Positions 16,896 to 29,000 of a DNA stretch of 64,000 bases are shown piece by piece. The position numbers were made by a program, and so were the translations under genes. Source of the stretch: Fusibacillus kribbianus. GTDB taxonomy: Bacteria; Bacillota; Clostridia; Lachnospirales; Lachnospiraceae. The first letter of the stretch is position 1, and each line of letters opens with the position of its first letter. Under the pieces are notes generated by a model. That model searched no databases, was not told the DNA's origin, and saw nothing but the letters and a program-made list of their open reading frames with translations. The stretch is from the NCBI RefSeq assembly GCF_030053595.1, contig NZ_JASGBQ010000013.1, positions 1 through 64,000 on the forward strand, read 5' to 3'.

Positions 16896-19316
16896 ATGAA
16901 TACAGCATTATCCTGGATTAAAGCATACGTTCCTGACCTTGACGTGACAGCTCAGGAATACACCGACGCCATGACCCTTTCCGGAACCAAGGTTGAGGGC
17001 TATGAGTGTCTGGATAAAAACCTGGAAAAGATCGTGGTGGGCCAGATCTTATCCATCGAACAGCATCCCGATGCAGATAAGCTTATTGTCTGCCAGGTGG
17101 ATATCGGAACAGAAACCGTTCAGATCGTAACCGGTGCGCCCAACGTGAAGGTGGGAGACAAGGTTCCGGTGGTACTGGATGGTGGCAAAGTGGCAGGTGG
17201 CCATGACGGCGGCCCCATGCCGGAAGACGGAATTAAGATCAAGAAGGGCAAGCTTCGCGGAATTGAATCCTGTGGAATGATGTGCTCCATTGAGGAGCTG
17301 GGTTCTTCCAGGGATATGTATCCTGATGCTCCCGAGTTTGGTATTTATATTATGAAGGAGGATGCGCCTGTCGGTGCTGATGCCGTAGAACTCCTTGGCC
17401 TTCATGATGTGGTTTTTGAGTATGAGATCACCTCCAACCGGGTGGACTGCTACAGTGTTCTGGGAATTGCCAGAGAAGCGGCAGCTACTTTCGGAAAGAA
17501 GTTTATACCGCCTCATCCGGTGGTAAAGGGAAATGACGAGGATGTCCATGATTATGCCTCGGTGGAAGTGGTGGACACGGAGCTCTGCCCTCGTTACTGC
17601 GGCCGCGTGGTAAAGAATATTAAGATCGGTCCTTCTCCTGAGTGGATGCAGCGCCGTCTGGCGGCCAGCGGGATCCGTCCCATCAATAATCTGGTGGATA
17701 TCACCAATTATGTGATGGAGGAATACGGCCAGCCCATGCATGCCTTCGATCTGGATACCATTGCCGGTCATAAGATCATTGTAAAGCGGGCAAAGGACGG
17801 GGATGTATTCCAGACTCTGGATGGACAGATGAGAACTCTTGACAAAGATATTCTGATGATCAACGATGCGGAAAAGGAGATCGGCATTGCCGGTATCATG
17901 GGCGGAGAGAATTCCAAGATTACCGATCAGGTAAAGACGGTGCTCTTTGAGTCCGCCTGCTTTGATGGAACCAACAACCGTCTGTCGGCCAGAAGACTGG
18001 GACTTCGCACGGATGCATCGGGAAAATATGAAAAGGGCCTTGATCCCAACAATGCGGAGGAGGCCATCAACCGGGCCTGCCAGCTCATTGAGGAGCTGGG
18101 CTGCGGCGAAGTGGTCGGCGGCATGATCGATGTGTGCTCCAGCAAGCCGGAGCCGAAGCGGATTCCCTTTAATCCGGAAAAGATCAACCGTTTCCTGGGA
18201 ACTGACATTTCCAGGGAGGAGATGCTTTCCTACTTTGGACCGCTGGAAATCGGATACGATAAAGAAACCGGCGAGGTCATCGCTCCCACCTTCCGTCAGG
18301 ATCTGGGCTGCGAGGCTGATATTGCCGAGGAGGTGGCAAGATTTTTTGGCTATGCCAATATCCCCACCACACTTCCTTCTGGTGAGGCAACGACCGGAAA
18401 GCTTTCCTTTAAGCTTCGTGTGGAGGAGGCTGTCCGCGAGGTGGCAGAGTTCTGCGGGTATTCCCAGGGAATGACCTATTCCTTCGAAAGCCCGAAGGCA
18501 TTTGATAAGCTTCTTCTTCCCGAAGATTCTCCTCTGAGAAAGACAGTCACCATACTGAACCCTCTGGGTGAGGATTACAGCATTATGAGAACTATTTCTT
18601 TAAATGGAATGCTGACTTCCCTGGCAACCAATTATAATAGAAGAAACAAAAATGTGAAGCTTTATGAGCTGGGCAATATCTATCTGCCCAAGGCACTTCC
18701 TCTGACGGAGCTTCCCGACGAGAGAATGCAGATGACTCTTGGCTTCTATGGCGAAGGCGATTTCTTTACCCTGAAGGGTGTCATCGAGGAAATTTTTGAC
18801 AAGCTGGGTATGACCGACAGGATCACCTATGATCCCCAGGCAGGAAAGCCGTTCCTCCATCCGGGACGTCAGGCAGAGATCTCTTACCACGGTCAGGTGA
18901 TGGGATATCTGGGCGAGGTTCATCCGGAGGTCCTTGACAATTACAGCATCGGCGACAGAGCTTATGTGGCTGTTCTGGATATGCCGAAGGTTGTGGAATG
19001 TGCGTCCTTTGACAGAAAGTACACCGGAATTGCCAGATTCCCGGCAGTTACCAGAGACATCAGCATGGTTATGGATAAGAATATCATGGTGGGTCAGGTG
19101 GAAGCCGTCATTGAAAAGAAGGGCGGAAAGCTTCTGGAGTCCTATCATCTGTTTGACCTTTATGAAGGTTCTCAGATCGCAGAGGGCAAGAAGTCGGTGG
19201 CATATTCCATTACCTTCCGGGCTCAGGACAGAACTCTGGAGGATAAGGATGTAAACGAGATCATGGAAAAGATCCTTGGGGAGCTGAAGTCCATGGGTAT
19301 CGAGCTTCGCGGATAA
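16896..19316 (+). CDS. pheT: Phenylalanine--tRNA ligase beta subunit
   Basis: An 806-aa subunit with the full bacterial domain set. It has a tRNA-binding (EMAP/OB) domain around residues 40-150 (VGQILSIEQHPDADKLIVCQVD), a B3/B4 editing domain near 210-390, B5 around 400-480, a pseudo-catalytic core, and a C-terminal FDX-ACB anticodon-binding domain from about 710 (FPAVTRDISMVMDKNI). It clears mischarged Tyr-tRNA-Phe. It starts 22 bases after pheS. Confidence 0.97.
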   Translation: MNTALSWIKAYVPDLDVTAQEYTDAMTLSGTKVEGYECLDKNLEKIVVGQILSIEQHPDADKLIVCQVDIGTETVQIVTGAPNVKVGDKVPVVLDGGKVAGGHDGGPMPEDGIKIKKGKLRGIESCGMMCSIEELGSSRDMYPDAPEFGIYIMKEDAPVGADAVELLGLHDVVFEYEITSNRVDCYSVLGIAREAAATFGKKFIPPHPVVKGNDEDVHDYASVEVVDTELCPRYCGRVVKNIKIGPSPEWMQRRLAASGIRPINNLVDITNYVMEEYGQPMHAFDLDTIAGHKIIVKRAKDGDVFQTLDGQMRTLDKDILMINDAEKEIGIAGIMGGENSKITDQVKTVLFESACFDGTNNRLSARRLGLRTDASGKYEKGLDPNNAEEAINRACQLIEELGCGEVVGGMIDVCSSKPEPKRIPFNPEKINRFLGTDISREEMLSYFGPLEIGYDKETGEVIAPTFRQDLGCEADIAEEVARFFGYANIPTTLPSGEATTGKLSFKLRVEEAVREVAEFCGYSQGMTYSFESPKAFDKLLLPEDSPLRKTVTILNPLGEDYSIMRTISLNGMLTSLATNYNRRNKNVKLYELGNIYLPKALPLTELPDERMQMTLGFYGEGDFFTLKGVIEEIFDKLGMTDRITYDPQAGKPFLHPGRQAEISYHGQVMGYLGEVHPEVLDNYSIGDRAYVAVLDMPKVVECASFDRKYTGIARFPAVTRDISMVMDKNIMVGQVEAVIEKKGGKLLESYHLFDLYEGSQIAEGKKSVAYSITFRAQDRTLEDKDVNEIMEKILGELKSMGIELRG

Positions 19317-19334
19317 AAAAATCAGATAACGATG

Positions 19335-19366
19335 CGGCAGTCACGGAACAGGTGGCTGCCGTTTGT
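19335..19366 (+). terminator. Terminator of the pheST operon
   Basis: CGGCAGTCAC pairs with GTGGCTGCCG (10 bp with one G-U) around GGAACAG, followed by TTTGTTA. It lies 19 bases after the pheT stop. Confidence 0.8.
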
Positions 19367-19395
19367 TATGGAAAAAATATGAAGGGCCGGTCTGA

Positions 19396-20766
<1,371 letters not shown>

Positions 20767-20776
20767 AAAAAACTAG

Positions 20777-20805
20777 TTGCCAATCCTGTCCTTTTATGGT
20801 AGACT
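20777..20805 (+). promoter_or_regulatory. Promoter of secG
   Basis: TTGCCA (20777-20782), 17-base spacer, TAGACT (20800-20805), 30 bases before the secG start. Confidence 0.7.
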
Positions 20806-20834
20806 ATTTATGTTTGACCGTAGGAGGTGTGAAA

Positions 20835-21071
20835 ATGGCTGTATTAAAAGTAATTTTAACTGTTGTTTTTTTAATTATAAGTTTGGCATTGATCGTGATC
20901 GTACTGCTTCAGGAAGGAAAATCCGCAGGCTTGACCGGTTCCATCAGCGGCGCTGCAGAGACCTTCTGGGGCAAGAATAAAGGACGTTCCATTGAGGGTA
21001 AGCTTGAGAAGGTTACCAAGTACGGAGCGCTTTTATTCCTAGTACTGGCTCTTGTTCTGAATATGCTTTAA
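20835..21071 (+). CDS. secG: Preprotein translocase subunit SecG
   Basis: A 78-aa two-helix membrane protein, the accessory SecG subunit of the SecYEG channel. It shows the family features: helix 1 (ILTVVFLIISLALIVIVLLQ), the conserved QEGKSAGL-type loop, a SGAAETFWGKNKG segment, and a second C-terminal helix. The ATG at 20835 follows TAGGAGGTG. It lies directly upstream of rnr and smpB, a common neighbourhood in Firmicutes. Confidence 0.95.
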   Translation: MAVLKVILTVVFLIISLALIVIVLLQEGKSAGLTGSISGAAETFWGKNKGRSIEGKLEKVTKYGALLFLVLALVLNML

Positions 21072-21095
21072 TTTGGAACTTATAGCGGAGAAGAT

Positions 21096-21155
21096 GGGAT
21101 TCATTATCTGCCAAGGCACAAAGGATACGCCTTAGGCGGCGATGAATCCCTTTTT
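21096..21155 (+). terminator. Terminator between secG and rnr
   Basis: GGGATTCAT (21096-21104) pairs with ATGAATCCC (21142-21150), with an inner GCCAAGGC/GCCTTAGGC arm, then TTTTT. It should reduce or stop readthrough from secG into rnr. Confidence 0.8.
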
Positions 21156-21198
21156 GTATATCTGCCCTGTCTGAAAGGGCAGCTTCAAAAGGAGAATC

Positions 21199-23388
21199 AT
21201 GAGGAATCAGATAGATCATACAGAGGGACCGGAAACAGATCAGTCCCTCGTAGCGCGGAAGGATCGGCTTCTTGCACTGATGCGCCATAAGGATTATGTG
21301 CCCATGAAGGTGAAGGAGCTGGCGATTCTTCTCGGTGTGCCGAAGGAGGAAAGGCCCAGGCTTCAGGCTGTTCTGGATGTCCTTCTGGCGGAGGGGAAGA
21401 TCGGCATTTCCAAACGGGGAAAATATGCCCTGGCGGAAAATTTTCTGGTCAGGGGGACCTTCATCGGAAACCGGAAGGGCTTCGGTTTTGTGGCTAGAGA
21501 ACCGATTCCGGGAAAGGAAAAGGAACCGGACATTTTTGTTGCTGAGCAGGACTCTTTGAATGCCATGGACGGTGATACGGTTCAGGTTGTTCTTCTTTAC
21601 GGAAAAGAAAACAGGAAACGGAAAAATCCGGAGGGCCGCGTGGTCCGCGTTTTGGAGCGGGCACACCGGGAAGTGGTTGCCACCTATGAAAAATGCAGGC
21701 ATTTTGGCTTTGCCGTGCCCATCAACCAAAGACTGGGAAGTGATATTTTTATTCCGGAGGAGGCCTCCATGGAGGCTTCCACAGGCGAGAGAGTTCTGGT
21801 GGAGATCATAGATTACGGGAGCGAGCGGAAAAATCCGGAGGGCCGCGTTCTGGAGATCCTGGGACGCCTGGACGAGCCGGGAGTGGACATTCTTTCTGTG
21901 GCAAAGGCCTATGGCTTCGAGGCGGAATTTCCGCCGGAGGTGCTTTCAGAGGTGGCAGGGATCCCGTCGGAGGTCCTTTCGGAGGAATATGAGGGGCGCC
22001 GGGATCTGAGGAGCCTTCCCACGGTCACCATTGACGGTGAGGACGCCAAGGATCTGGATGACGCCATTACCCTTTCCAAGGAAAACGGATTATTCCGGCT
22101 GGGTGTCCATATTGCAGATGTTTCTCATTATGTGAAAGAAGGAACAGCGCTTGACCGGGAAGCGCTGTCCAGGGGGACCAGCGTTTATCTGACGGACCGG
22201 GTGATCCCTATGCTTCCGAAGGAGCTGTCCAATGGAATCTGTTCCCTCAATGAGGGCGTGCCGCGGCTGGCTTTCAGCTGCATCATGGAGATCGATGAAA
22301 AAGGGCGGGTGCTGGGCCATGAGCTTACGAAATCGGTCATTCTGGTGGACCGGCGTATGACCTATACGGCAGTCAATGCCATTCTGGAGGGGGATGAGAA
22401 TCTTACTTCAGAGTATGAAGAGTTTGTTCCCCTGTTTCGCCGGATGAAGGAGCTTTCGGACCTTCTTCGTGAAAAACGGAAAAAGCGGGGATCCATTGAT
22501 TTTGATTTTCCTGAAAGCAAGATCCTGCTGGATGAAAAGGGCCGTCCGGTAGAGATCAGGCCTTATGAGCGAAACGCAGCGACCATGCTCATTGAGGATT
22601 TTATGCTGCTTGCCAATGAGACGGTAGCCGAAGATTTTTACTGGCAGGGACAGCCCTTTGTTTACCGGACCCATGAAAAGCCGGATTCGGAGAAGATTAG
22701 AGAGCTGGCGCTCTTAATCAGCAATTTTGGGTATCACCTGAAAATGGGACAGGAGGAGATCCATCCCAAAGAGCTTCAGAAGCTGCTTGCCGGGATCCAG
22801 GATTCCCCGGAGGAGGCGCTGATCAGCCGACTGACCTTGCGTTCCATGAAACGGGCCAGCTATCAGCCGGAGTGTATCGGCCATTTTGGCCTTGCGGCCA
22901 GGTACTACTGTCATTTTACCTCACCGATCCGTCGTTATCCGGATCTGCAGATCCATCGGATCATGGGCGAATGTCTGGCGGGTGGGATGACGGACCGGAG
23001 AAAAGAGCATTATGAAGAGATTCTCCCGGGCGTCTGCAGCCAGTGCTCCTCAAAGGAGCGGCAGGCGGATGAGGCGGAACGGGAAGTAGAGAAGATGAAA
23101 AAATGCCAGTATATGGCGGGACACATCGGACAAAGCTATGACGGTGTGGTGTCCGGCGTGACTGGCTGGGGAATGTATGTGGAGCTTCCCAACACGGTGG
23201 AGGGCATGATTTCTCTGTCGGCACTGGATGGAGATTATTATGAGTATGATGAGAACAGACACCGGCTGGTGGGAGTTTCCACTGGAAAGGTGTACAGTCT
23301 GGGACAGCGTCTTAGAGTACGCGTCATTTCTGTAGATACGGTCGGCTGTACCATTGATTTTTTACCGGAAGGTGAGGATGAAGAATGA
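21199..23388 (+). CDS. rnr: Ribonuclease R
   Basis: A 729-aa processive 3'-5' exoribonuclease of the RNase II/R family. An N-terminal winged helix ([20 protein letters not shown]) is followed by cold-shock domains (about 75-230), the RNB catalytic domain with [14 protein letters not shown] carrying the metal-binding aspartates, and a C-terminal S1 domain ([21 protein letters not shown]). It degrades structured RNA and, with tmRNA-SmpB, the defective messages from stalled ribosomes. Its stop overlaps the smpB start by 4 bases. Confidence 0.96.
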   Translation: MRNQIDHTEGPETDQSLVARKDRLLALMRHKDYVPMKVKELAILLGVPKEERPRLQAVLDVLLAEGKIGISKRGKYALAENFLVRGTFIGNRKGFGFVAREPIPGKEKEPDIFVAEQDSLNAMDGDTVQVVLLYGKENRKRKNPEGRVVRVLERAHREVVATYEKCRHFGFAVPINQRLGSDIFIPEEASMEASTGERVLVEIIDYGSERKNPEGRVLEILGRLDEPGVDILSVAKAYGFEAEFPPEVLSEVAGIPSEVLSEEYEGRRDLRSLPTVTIDGEDAKDLDDAITLSKENGLFRLGVHIADVSHYVKEGTALDREALSRGTSVYLTDRVIPMLPKELSNGICSLNEGVPRLAFSCIMEIDEKGRVLGHELTKSVILVDRRMTYTAVNAILEGDENLTSEYEEFVPLFRRMKELSDLLREKRKKRGSIDFDFPESKILLDEKGRPVEIRPYERNAATMLIEDFMLLANETVAEDFYWQGQPFVYRTHEKPDSEKIRELALLISNFGYHLKMGQEEIHPKELQKLLAGIQDSPEEALISRLTLRSMKRASYQPECIGHFGLAARYYCHFTSPIRRYPDLQIHRIMGECLAGGMTDRRKEHYEEILPGVCSQCSSKERQADEAEREVEKMKKCQYMAGHIGQSYDGVVSGVTGWGMYVELPNTVEGMISLSALDGDYYEYDENRHRLVGVSTGKVYSLGQRLRVRVISVDTVGCTIDFLPEGEDEE

Positions 23389-23852
23389 GCAAGGACAGCT
23401 ACAAGCTGGTGGCCAACAATAAGAAGGCCTACCACGATTATTTTATCGATGATACCTATGAGGCGGGAATTTCCCTTTCAGGCACAGAGGTCAAGTCTGT
23501 TCGTATGGGAAAATGCAGCATCAAGGAGTCGTTCATAAAGATTGAAAACGGTGAGGTCTTTGTGTACGGCATGCACATCAGCCCCTATGAGAAGGGGAAC
23601 ATTTTCAACAAGGATCCGCTGAGAATCCGGAAACTTCTGATGCACCGCTATGAGATCAACAAGGTATATGGAAAGCTTCAGCAGAAGGGATATACGCTGG
23701 TGCCGCTGAAGGTTTACTTTAAGGGAAGTCTGGTAAAGGTGGAGGTTGGCCTTGCACGGGGCAAGAAGCTTTATGACAAGCGGGCGGACATTGCAAAGAA
23801 GGATCAGAAAAGAGAGGCAGAGAAGGAATTTAAGATTCGAAATCTGGGATAA
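23385..23852 (+). CDS. smpB: SsrA-binding protein SmpB
   Basis: A 155-aa OB-fold protein that carries tmRNA to stalled ribosomes. Family marks are [39 protein letters not shown], the HxxPY-like [10 protein letters not shown], and the basic tail [20 protein letters not shown]. It is coupled to rnr by an ATGA overlap. Its RNA partner ssrA is in this window too, but about 10.5 kb downstream rather than adjacent. Confidence 0.97.
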   Translation: MSKDSYKLVANNKKAYHDYFIDDTYEAGISLSGTEVKSVRMGKCSIKESFIKIENGEVFVYGMHISPYEKGNIFNKDPLRIRKLLMHRYEINKVYGKLQQKGYTLVPLKVYFKGSLVKVEVGLARGKKLYDKRADIAKKDQKREAEKEFKIRNLG

Positions 23853-24314
23853 GACAGACTGCATATCCCCGGCATGGGGATGTCTTCCACCGGCGGCATT
23901 GGAAAAACGGCATAAAACCGCGGCTGATTTATTTTGAAAAAACATCCGTGGGGGAGGCTTGCGGAACCAAAAGAAAGCTGGTAAGCTGGTATCATCAAAC
24001 AAAGCCCATTATAAATCTTAAAAATAAAATACTACATCGGGGAAGAGGTCGGCAGAGATGCTGGTCTTTTTCTTTTTTCAAAAGTCTGCCTGTATGCAAA
24101 AAAACAAGGAGCTGCTGCAAAAATGGATTTATGTGGGCGTGCTGCCGAATAGCAGCAGACCTTTTCATTGTAAGCTGCGGTCGTACAGTTCAGGGAAGTC
24201 AGCGAAGGACTACGGCTGCAGATTCAGTTTCGCCCACTGCAGCCGTACGGATGAGGGTAAGACTACCGACGAAATTTCAATTTCCTCCGTAGCAACCTTA
24301 CTGCTCTAAATTAA
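23853..24314 (+). other. Noncoding gap with several hairpins after smpB
   Basis: About 460 bases without a convincing gene. Structure is visible: GCTGCTGC at about 24110 and GCAGCAG near 24155, and a perfect 11-bp repeat TACGGCTGCAG (24211-24221) with CTGCAGCCGTA (24237-24247). It ends at the group II intron remnant. It could be a degraded insertion or an undescribed structured RNA. Confidence 0.4.
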
Positions 24315-24373
24315 ACAAGGGGGCATTTAAGCCCCCTACACACCGTACATGCCGCCTGGCATACGGCGGTTCA
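24315..24373 (-). mobile_element. 3' remnant of a group II intron (domains V and VI)
   Basis: Read on the minus strand, 24341-24373 gives CCGTATGCCAGGCGGCATGTACGG, matching the short hairpin of group II intron domain V with its characteristic GTACGG 3' arm. It is followed by GGGGGC/GCCCCC around TTTAA at 24319-24336, as expected for domain VI. The intron body and the reverse transcriptase gene are absent upstream, where only 86 bases separate it from the next gene. Identification rests on recalled domain V features. Confidence 0.55.
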
Positions 24374-24459
24374 ATATAACTTCAAAACATGGCGCACATT
24401 ATAATAATCATGACAGCTTATAAGCCCGTCTTTAGTGAATGCTCTCCTAAATCAGCAGC

Positions 24460-25422
24460 TTATTTCATGTAATCGGTGGCAGCTTTCTCTGCAACATGAA
24501 GCCGGTGCATATCCACATCGGTGGGAAGGGTGCAGTCTGCGCCGAGGATCCAGTTTTTGTCTCCGAAGGTGTCCATGATCTCATGAACGGCAGCAATGAT
24601 CTCTTCGTCAGTTCCGTCCACGAGAACACCGTCACGGTCATCCAGTCCGCCCAGATAAATCTTGTCTGCACCGAACACTTCACGGCCTTCGATCAGGCTG
24701 GGATTGTCGGAGTATACGCCCCAGTTGTAAACCGGAACATCGTAATCCTTATAACGGTTCAGGTTCAGATGATCCTTACACATATGAAGAACGTTCACAG
24801 GTGCATCCTTTACGGCATTCAGGATCTGAAGCTCGTAGGGTTTGACGAATTCGGCATATTCTTCATCGGTGAGCAGGAAATCCTCGCCGCCCAGGGCTGC
24901 ATAGTAGATGCCATCGCAGCCGGCTTTTACACATTCTGCGGAGAGGTATTCCAGATAATCAGCCAGAATTCCGAACACATGCTTCATGCCTGCAGGATTC
25001 TCACGCAGATATTCCACGAGGATGTGGCGGTTCTCCTCAAAATTCTTGTCAACGCCTACCAGGGCATGGAAGGCGGAAGCAATAATACCGTGGATGGTGA
25101 TCAGCATAACAGCTTCGCCCTTCATTTCTCTGCAGATATCTTTTACCAGCTCCACTTCCCGAAGAACGATGGGATCGTCGTGGGAGATGGGCTGCATTTT
25201 GTCAAGATCCGCAGCGCAGTTGATCTCTGTCTGCCTCGGAACGGTGTTTTCGTTCATGATCTTGCACAGAGAGGTACCGCTTTCCTTGAAAAATTTCAGA
25301 TGGGTGTCGACCGCCGCCTGGCCGTATTCATTTCCGGCGGGAAAATGAAGCCAGAAGCCGCAGGGCATCTCATCGGGGCGTTTGCCGTTCAGTACTGCCA
25401 TTACCTGTTCTTTCTTAGTCAT
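24460..25422 (-). CDS. Uroporphyrinogen decarboxylase (URO-D) family protein, MtaA/CmuA-like
   Basis: A 320-aa TIM-barrel protein of the URO-D superfamily. The start at 25422 (MTKKEQVMAVLNGKRPDEMP) has GAAAGGAGC upstream. Members outside haem synthesis act as methyltransferases moving methyl groups between corrinoid proteins and coenzymes, or as related C1 enzymes. The cysteine and histidines in HMCKDHLN and DCTLP could be zinc ligands. It is divergent from a cobalamin-riboswitch operon, which supports a corrinoid link. The haem-pathway role is unlikely because no other hem genes are near. The substrate is unknown. Confidence 0.72.
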   Translation of the reverse strand: MTKKEQVMAVLNGKRPDEMPCGFWLHFPAGNEYGQAAVDTHLKFFKESGTSLCKIMNENTVPRQTEINCAADLDKMQPISHDDPIVLREVELVKDICREMKGEAVMLITIHGIIASAFHALVGVDKNFEENRHILVEYLRENPAGMKHVFGILADYLEYLSAECVKAGCDGIYYAALGGEDFLLTDEEYAEFVKPYELQILNAVKDAPVNVLHMCKDHLNLNRYKDYDVPVYNWGVYSDNPSLIEGREVFGADKIYLGGLDDRDGVLVDGTDEEIIAAVHEIMDTFGDKNWILGADCTLPTDVDMHRLHVAEKAATDYMK

Positions 25423-25576
25423 TGTAAAGCTCCTTTCTGGTGGGTTATACAGTTGGTTTTTTATCACGTACACTAATATGATTAGCCTTGGTTTGATTAT
25501 ATCAGAAGTTTATAAGAAATCAACAGGAAAATGAAAAAGACGGAGATTGCAAAATCAGATTTTTCGGGGATACGGC

Positions 25577-25605
25577 TTGCTAAAAGATAAACAATCTGCT
25601 ATAAT
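25577..25605 (+). promoter_or_regulatory. Promoter of the cobalamin-riboswitch operon
   Basis: TTGCTA (25577-25582), a 17-base spacer and a perfect TATAAT (25600-25605), just before the aptamer. Confidence 0.8.
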
Positions 25606-25614
25606 TTTCATGTG

Positions 25615-25800
25615 AATATGGGATTTCCAGTGCCGAACGGTGTGAACCGTAAGGGTAAAAGGGAACCGGGTGTAAATCCCGGACGGTCCGGCCACTGTAA
25701 ACAGGGAGCCAAACCGCAATTATGCCATTGTATAGGAATATGCGAGAAGGCGCGGTAGGGCAGTGATCTGTAAGTCAGGAAACCTGCTGGAAATGTTGGT
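25615..25800 (+). promoter_or_regulatory. Cobalamin riboswitch
   Basis: The aptamer core is visible: GGTGTGAACCGTAAGGGTAA, then AAAGGGAACCGGGTGTAAAT and CCGGACGGTCCGGCCACTGT, and the B12-box AAGTCAGGAAACCTGCTG at about 25772-25789. The plus strand leads into a terminator and the surface-protein/ABC operon. Adenosylcobalamin or a related corrinoid should lower expression. Confidence 0.93.
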
Positions 25801-25853
25801 GAATCGCTTCCGAAGAAAGCATAGGATTCATCCAGAGATGGACGACTCTCAGT

Positions 25854-25884
25854 GTCTGCTTTTCAGGAAAAGCAGGCATTTTTT
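25854..25884 (+). terminator. Cobalamin-riboswitch terminator
   Basis: GTCTGCTTTT pairs with AAAAGCAGGC (10 bp) around CAGG, followed by ATTTTTT. An in-frame ATG at 25852 overlaps this hairpin and is therefore not a sensible start for the downstream gene. Confidence 0.85.
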
Positions 25885-26058
25885 ATGTTCCGGAAGATGA
25901 ATGGAGCTTCCGACAGCATAAAGATGGAGAATTTCCGCAAAAAAGGCTTCAGAATTCTGACAGGAGGTTTTGGACAAAACTGGAAAACCGACAGGCGGCG
26001 GCCGCTTCCCGGGGCCGAAAATTGGTGCGCAGGAACATGTGCAGACAGGAGGAACAGA

Positions 26059-29000
26059 GTGAAGAAGAGTAAAAGTCTGATCGCTTTTTTTCTGGCAGCT
26101 TCTCTGACCTTCTCCCCGCTGTCTTATATACGGGCATATGCCGCTGAGACAGGAAGCAGGGAAGAGATCGGTGAAAGCTCCGGAGAAGGAACGAAAAAGG
26201 AAGAACAGCCGGAGATGACTGCTGAATCCAAGGAAGAGGAAATCGCAGAGGAAGAAAGCACAGAAGCAGAGAGTACAGAGGAAGAAAGTGCGGACGATGA
26301 GAGCAAAGAGAAGGCGGAAAGCACGGAAGCCTCTGAAAGCGGGGAGGCAGAGCTGGAAGAGTCTTCTGAGGCTAAGGAAGAAGAATCAAAAGAAGCTTCT
26401 GAAAGTGCAGAAGAGTCAGAGAAAGCTGCAGAAAGCACAGAAGAAGAATCGGAGGCTTCCACGAAGGACACCGGGAGTTCATCGGAAGGCAGCAGGAAGG
26501 AAGAGAGCACCGCTTCCGCGCAGAATCTTATTCCCAAAACAGATGCCCTGTTGGCGATAAACAGAATCGCAGTCTTTTCAATGGAAAGAACGATTGTGCC
26601 GACACCTTCGGCGGAAATCACCGGGGTGACCGTCTTAAAGTGGGATGCAGATAGTCAGAGTCATACTCAGTATAGAATGTTTCCGGTAACAGTGACCTCC
26701 ATGGCGGTAAGTGGACAAACCATCCGGATTTCTTTTCATACAGGAGCCAAAGCTGTCTTTGACTGGCTCTATTTCGGAAATCTGTCAGACGAAAACAAAA
26801 CGGCTGATTTTGTGGGAACCAAGGAGGGAAGCACCTGCAAGTTTGAAATTGAAGTGCCTGTTTCCAAAAGAAACAGCTGGGTACCCATGGTACTGGGGCG
26901 ATCTGATAAAGGTACCTGGTCGGACAATAATCTTTGGATGAGCATTCCGAATGTGCCTGTGATCACAAAGCAGCCGCAGAGGGAAGAGGCCAAAGTAGGA
27001 GGAAACGTTACTCTCTCTGTAGAAGTTACCGGAGAGGGGCTGACCTATCAATGGCAGTTTATGGCTGACGGCGGGGAAAATTGGGCCGACTGCGAGGGCG
27101 AGAGTGCAAAGACGGCTGCTTATGGCTTTGAGATGGCAGAGACTCTTGTCGGGCAGTATCGTTGTGTGATAACGGATAAGAACGGAGTTAAGGCAGAATC
27201 CGATGCGGTTGAAGTGTTTGTGGCAGAGGAAAAGCCGGAGGATGACGGGTTTGAGGCAACCGGTGGAATTGGCGCGGTTTATGGAAAAGATTATTCAAAA
27301 AATCCGAGCGGCAGCTTTTCCATGTTTAAAGTATCGGAATCCAAAGCAACAGTAAAGGGCAGTGAGATAAATATTGCCATCTGGGTAGCGCCGAAAAGTG
27401 CTTCCAATTCTACATTTACCTACAATGCCATTTATTTAGGAAGATATGGAGATACAATGGAGCCGCTGGTCTATGGAGAGATCGATGAAGAAAAAGGACT
27501 CCAGAAATATACGTTTACAGTTCCCTACAGTGCGAAAGGAACGGACTATCCGTTTGTTCCCGTAAAGGCAGACGGAACGGCGTATAAGACAACGCAGCTG
27601 TATTTGACGATCCCGTCCGTTTTTTCCGCTCCGGAGGATCCGGCTGCGGTGACTATCACAACACAGCCTGCCGAGATGACTTCTGCCATAGCCGGATCAG
27701 ATGTGACGCTTTCGGTTGAAGCAGAGGGAGAAGGCTTGACCTATCGTTGGCAGTTCAGTACAGACGGAACGTTTTGGACGGATTGTGCTGAAGAGAGTGC
27801 AAAAACAGCTGCTTACAGCTTTACTATGACGAAAATGGCTTCCGGCCAGTATCGCTGCGTCATTGCCGATAAGAACGGAAAAGAAGAAATTTCAAATACG
27901 GCAGCTGTAGCAGAACCTGTTTTTTCGGGTGCAAAAGTAAGAGTTGTAAAGAAAGACGGCACAGATTTCAAAATGTTTACAGTTGCAGATTCGACAGTAA
28001 CAGAAGATGGAGAAAATCTGGCCGTTGTGATTACTACGGAAAATGTATCCTATGATAAATTATATCTTGGTTCAAAGGATGATGCTCTCAAGATTCCGAT
28101 TATCAGCGGAACAGAGGCGGAGGGCGGCTGGAGCTTTGAATTCACAGTCCCCGCTTCCTGCAAGGGAGAAACCCTTCCCATAACTTTGGGATATCCGACA
28201 GGATCTGAAAATGAGTGGTATGTAAAACAGTATCTCTGGATCTATATTCCCGACGAGGGAATCACCGAGCTTCCCGAGGCTGTGAATGAGATCCAGGCTA
28301 TCACGGGAGGAACCGGAATTTCATATAAAGATTTTCAGATCGTCTCTTCCCGGGCTGTGTTGAAGCAGAATCAGGTTTTGCTTACCCTGACAGTAAACGG
28401 CAGAAAATGGACGCGACTGTATCAGGGAGTCCAGGCAGATACAAAAAAAGCTCCTTTTTACAGCGGGACATATGACGAAGCTTCCGATACGACTACTTTT
28501 ACGTTTGCTGTTCCGGCCGGAAAACAGGGAATGAATATTCCGGTTACACCGGGAACGGAAAGCAGCTGGTTTGCATATGCGAGAGACCTGTTTATCAATG
28601 TGCCCAGGCTGGAGGAGGTAGCAAAAACTTCAGCCGACGGTATTTATGAGCTCTATGGCTCCGCTTTTCCGATTATTAATTATGCGGCCCTGCATTTTGA
28701 GAGGGAAAGCAGCCTTACCATTGACGGAGATGCGGCAACGGTGACGCTGATTACCCAGACCAATCAGTATGATAAGATTTATATTGGCTCTGTGGATGAT
28801 CCGGATTCTGTAAAGAACGCCGGAGCGGCAGAGGCAGTGGCAAGGACCGATATCGGCGACGCCTACAAATGTTTTACCTTTACAATCCCTACCACCGATC
28901 TGGGAAAAGAGATCAATTATGTTGTGCACATTCAAAGCTCTGATTCCTGGGCAGTAAAACAGAGCAGCTTTCGGATCAATGAAATTCTGGAAAAAATCGG

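Noticed and set aside
25852-26058. Longer N-terminus of the cobalamin-controlled giant protein
   Set aside because: The ATG lies in the riboswitch terminator hairpin, and the extension would place the signal peptide 69 residues inside the protein. The GTG at 26059 has a strong RBS and a normal signal peptide.
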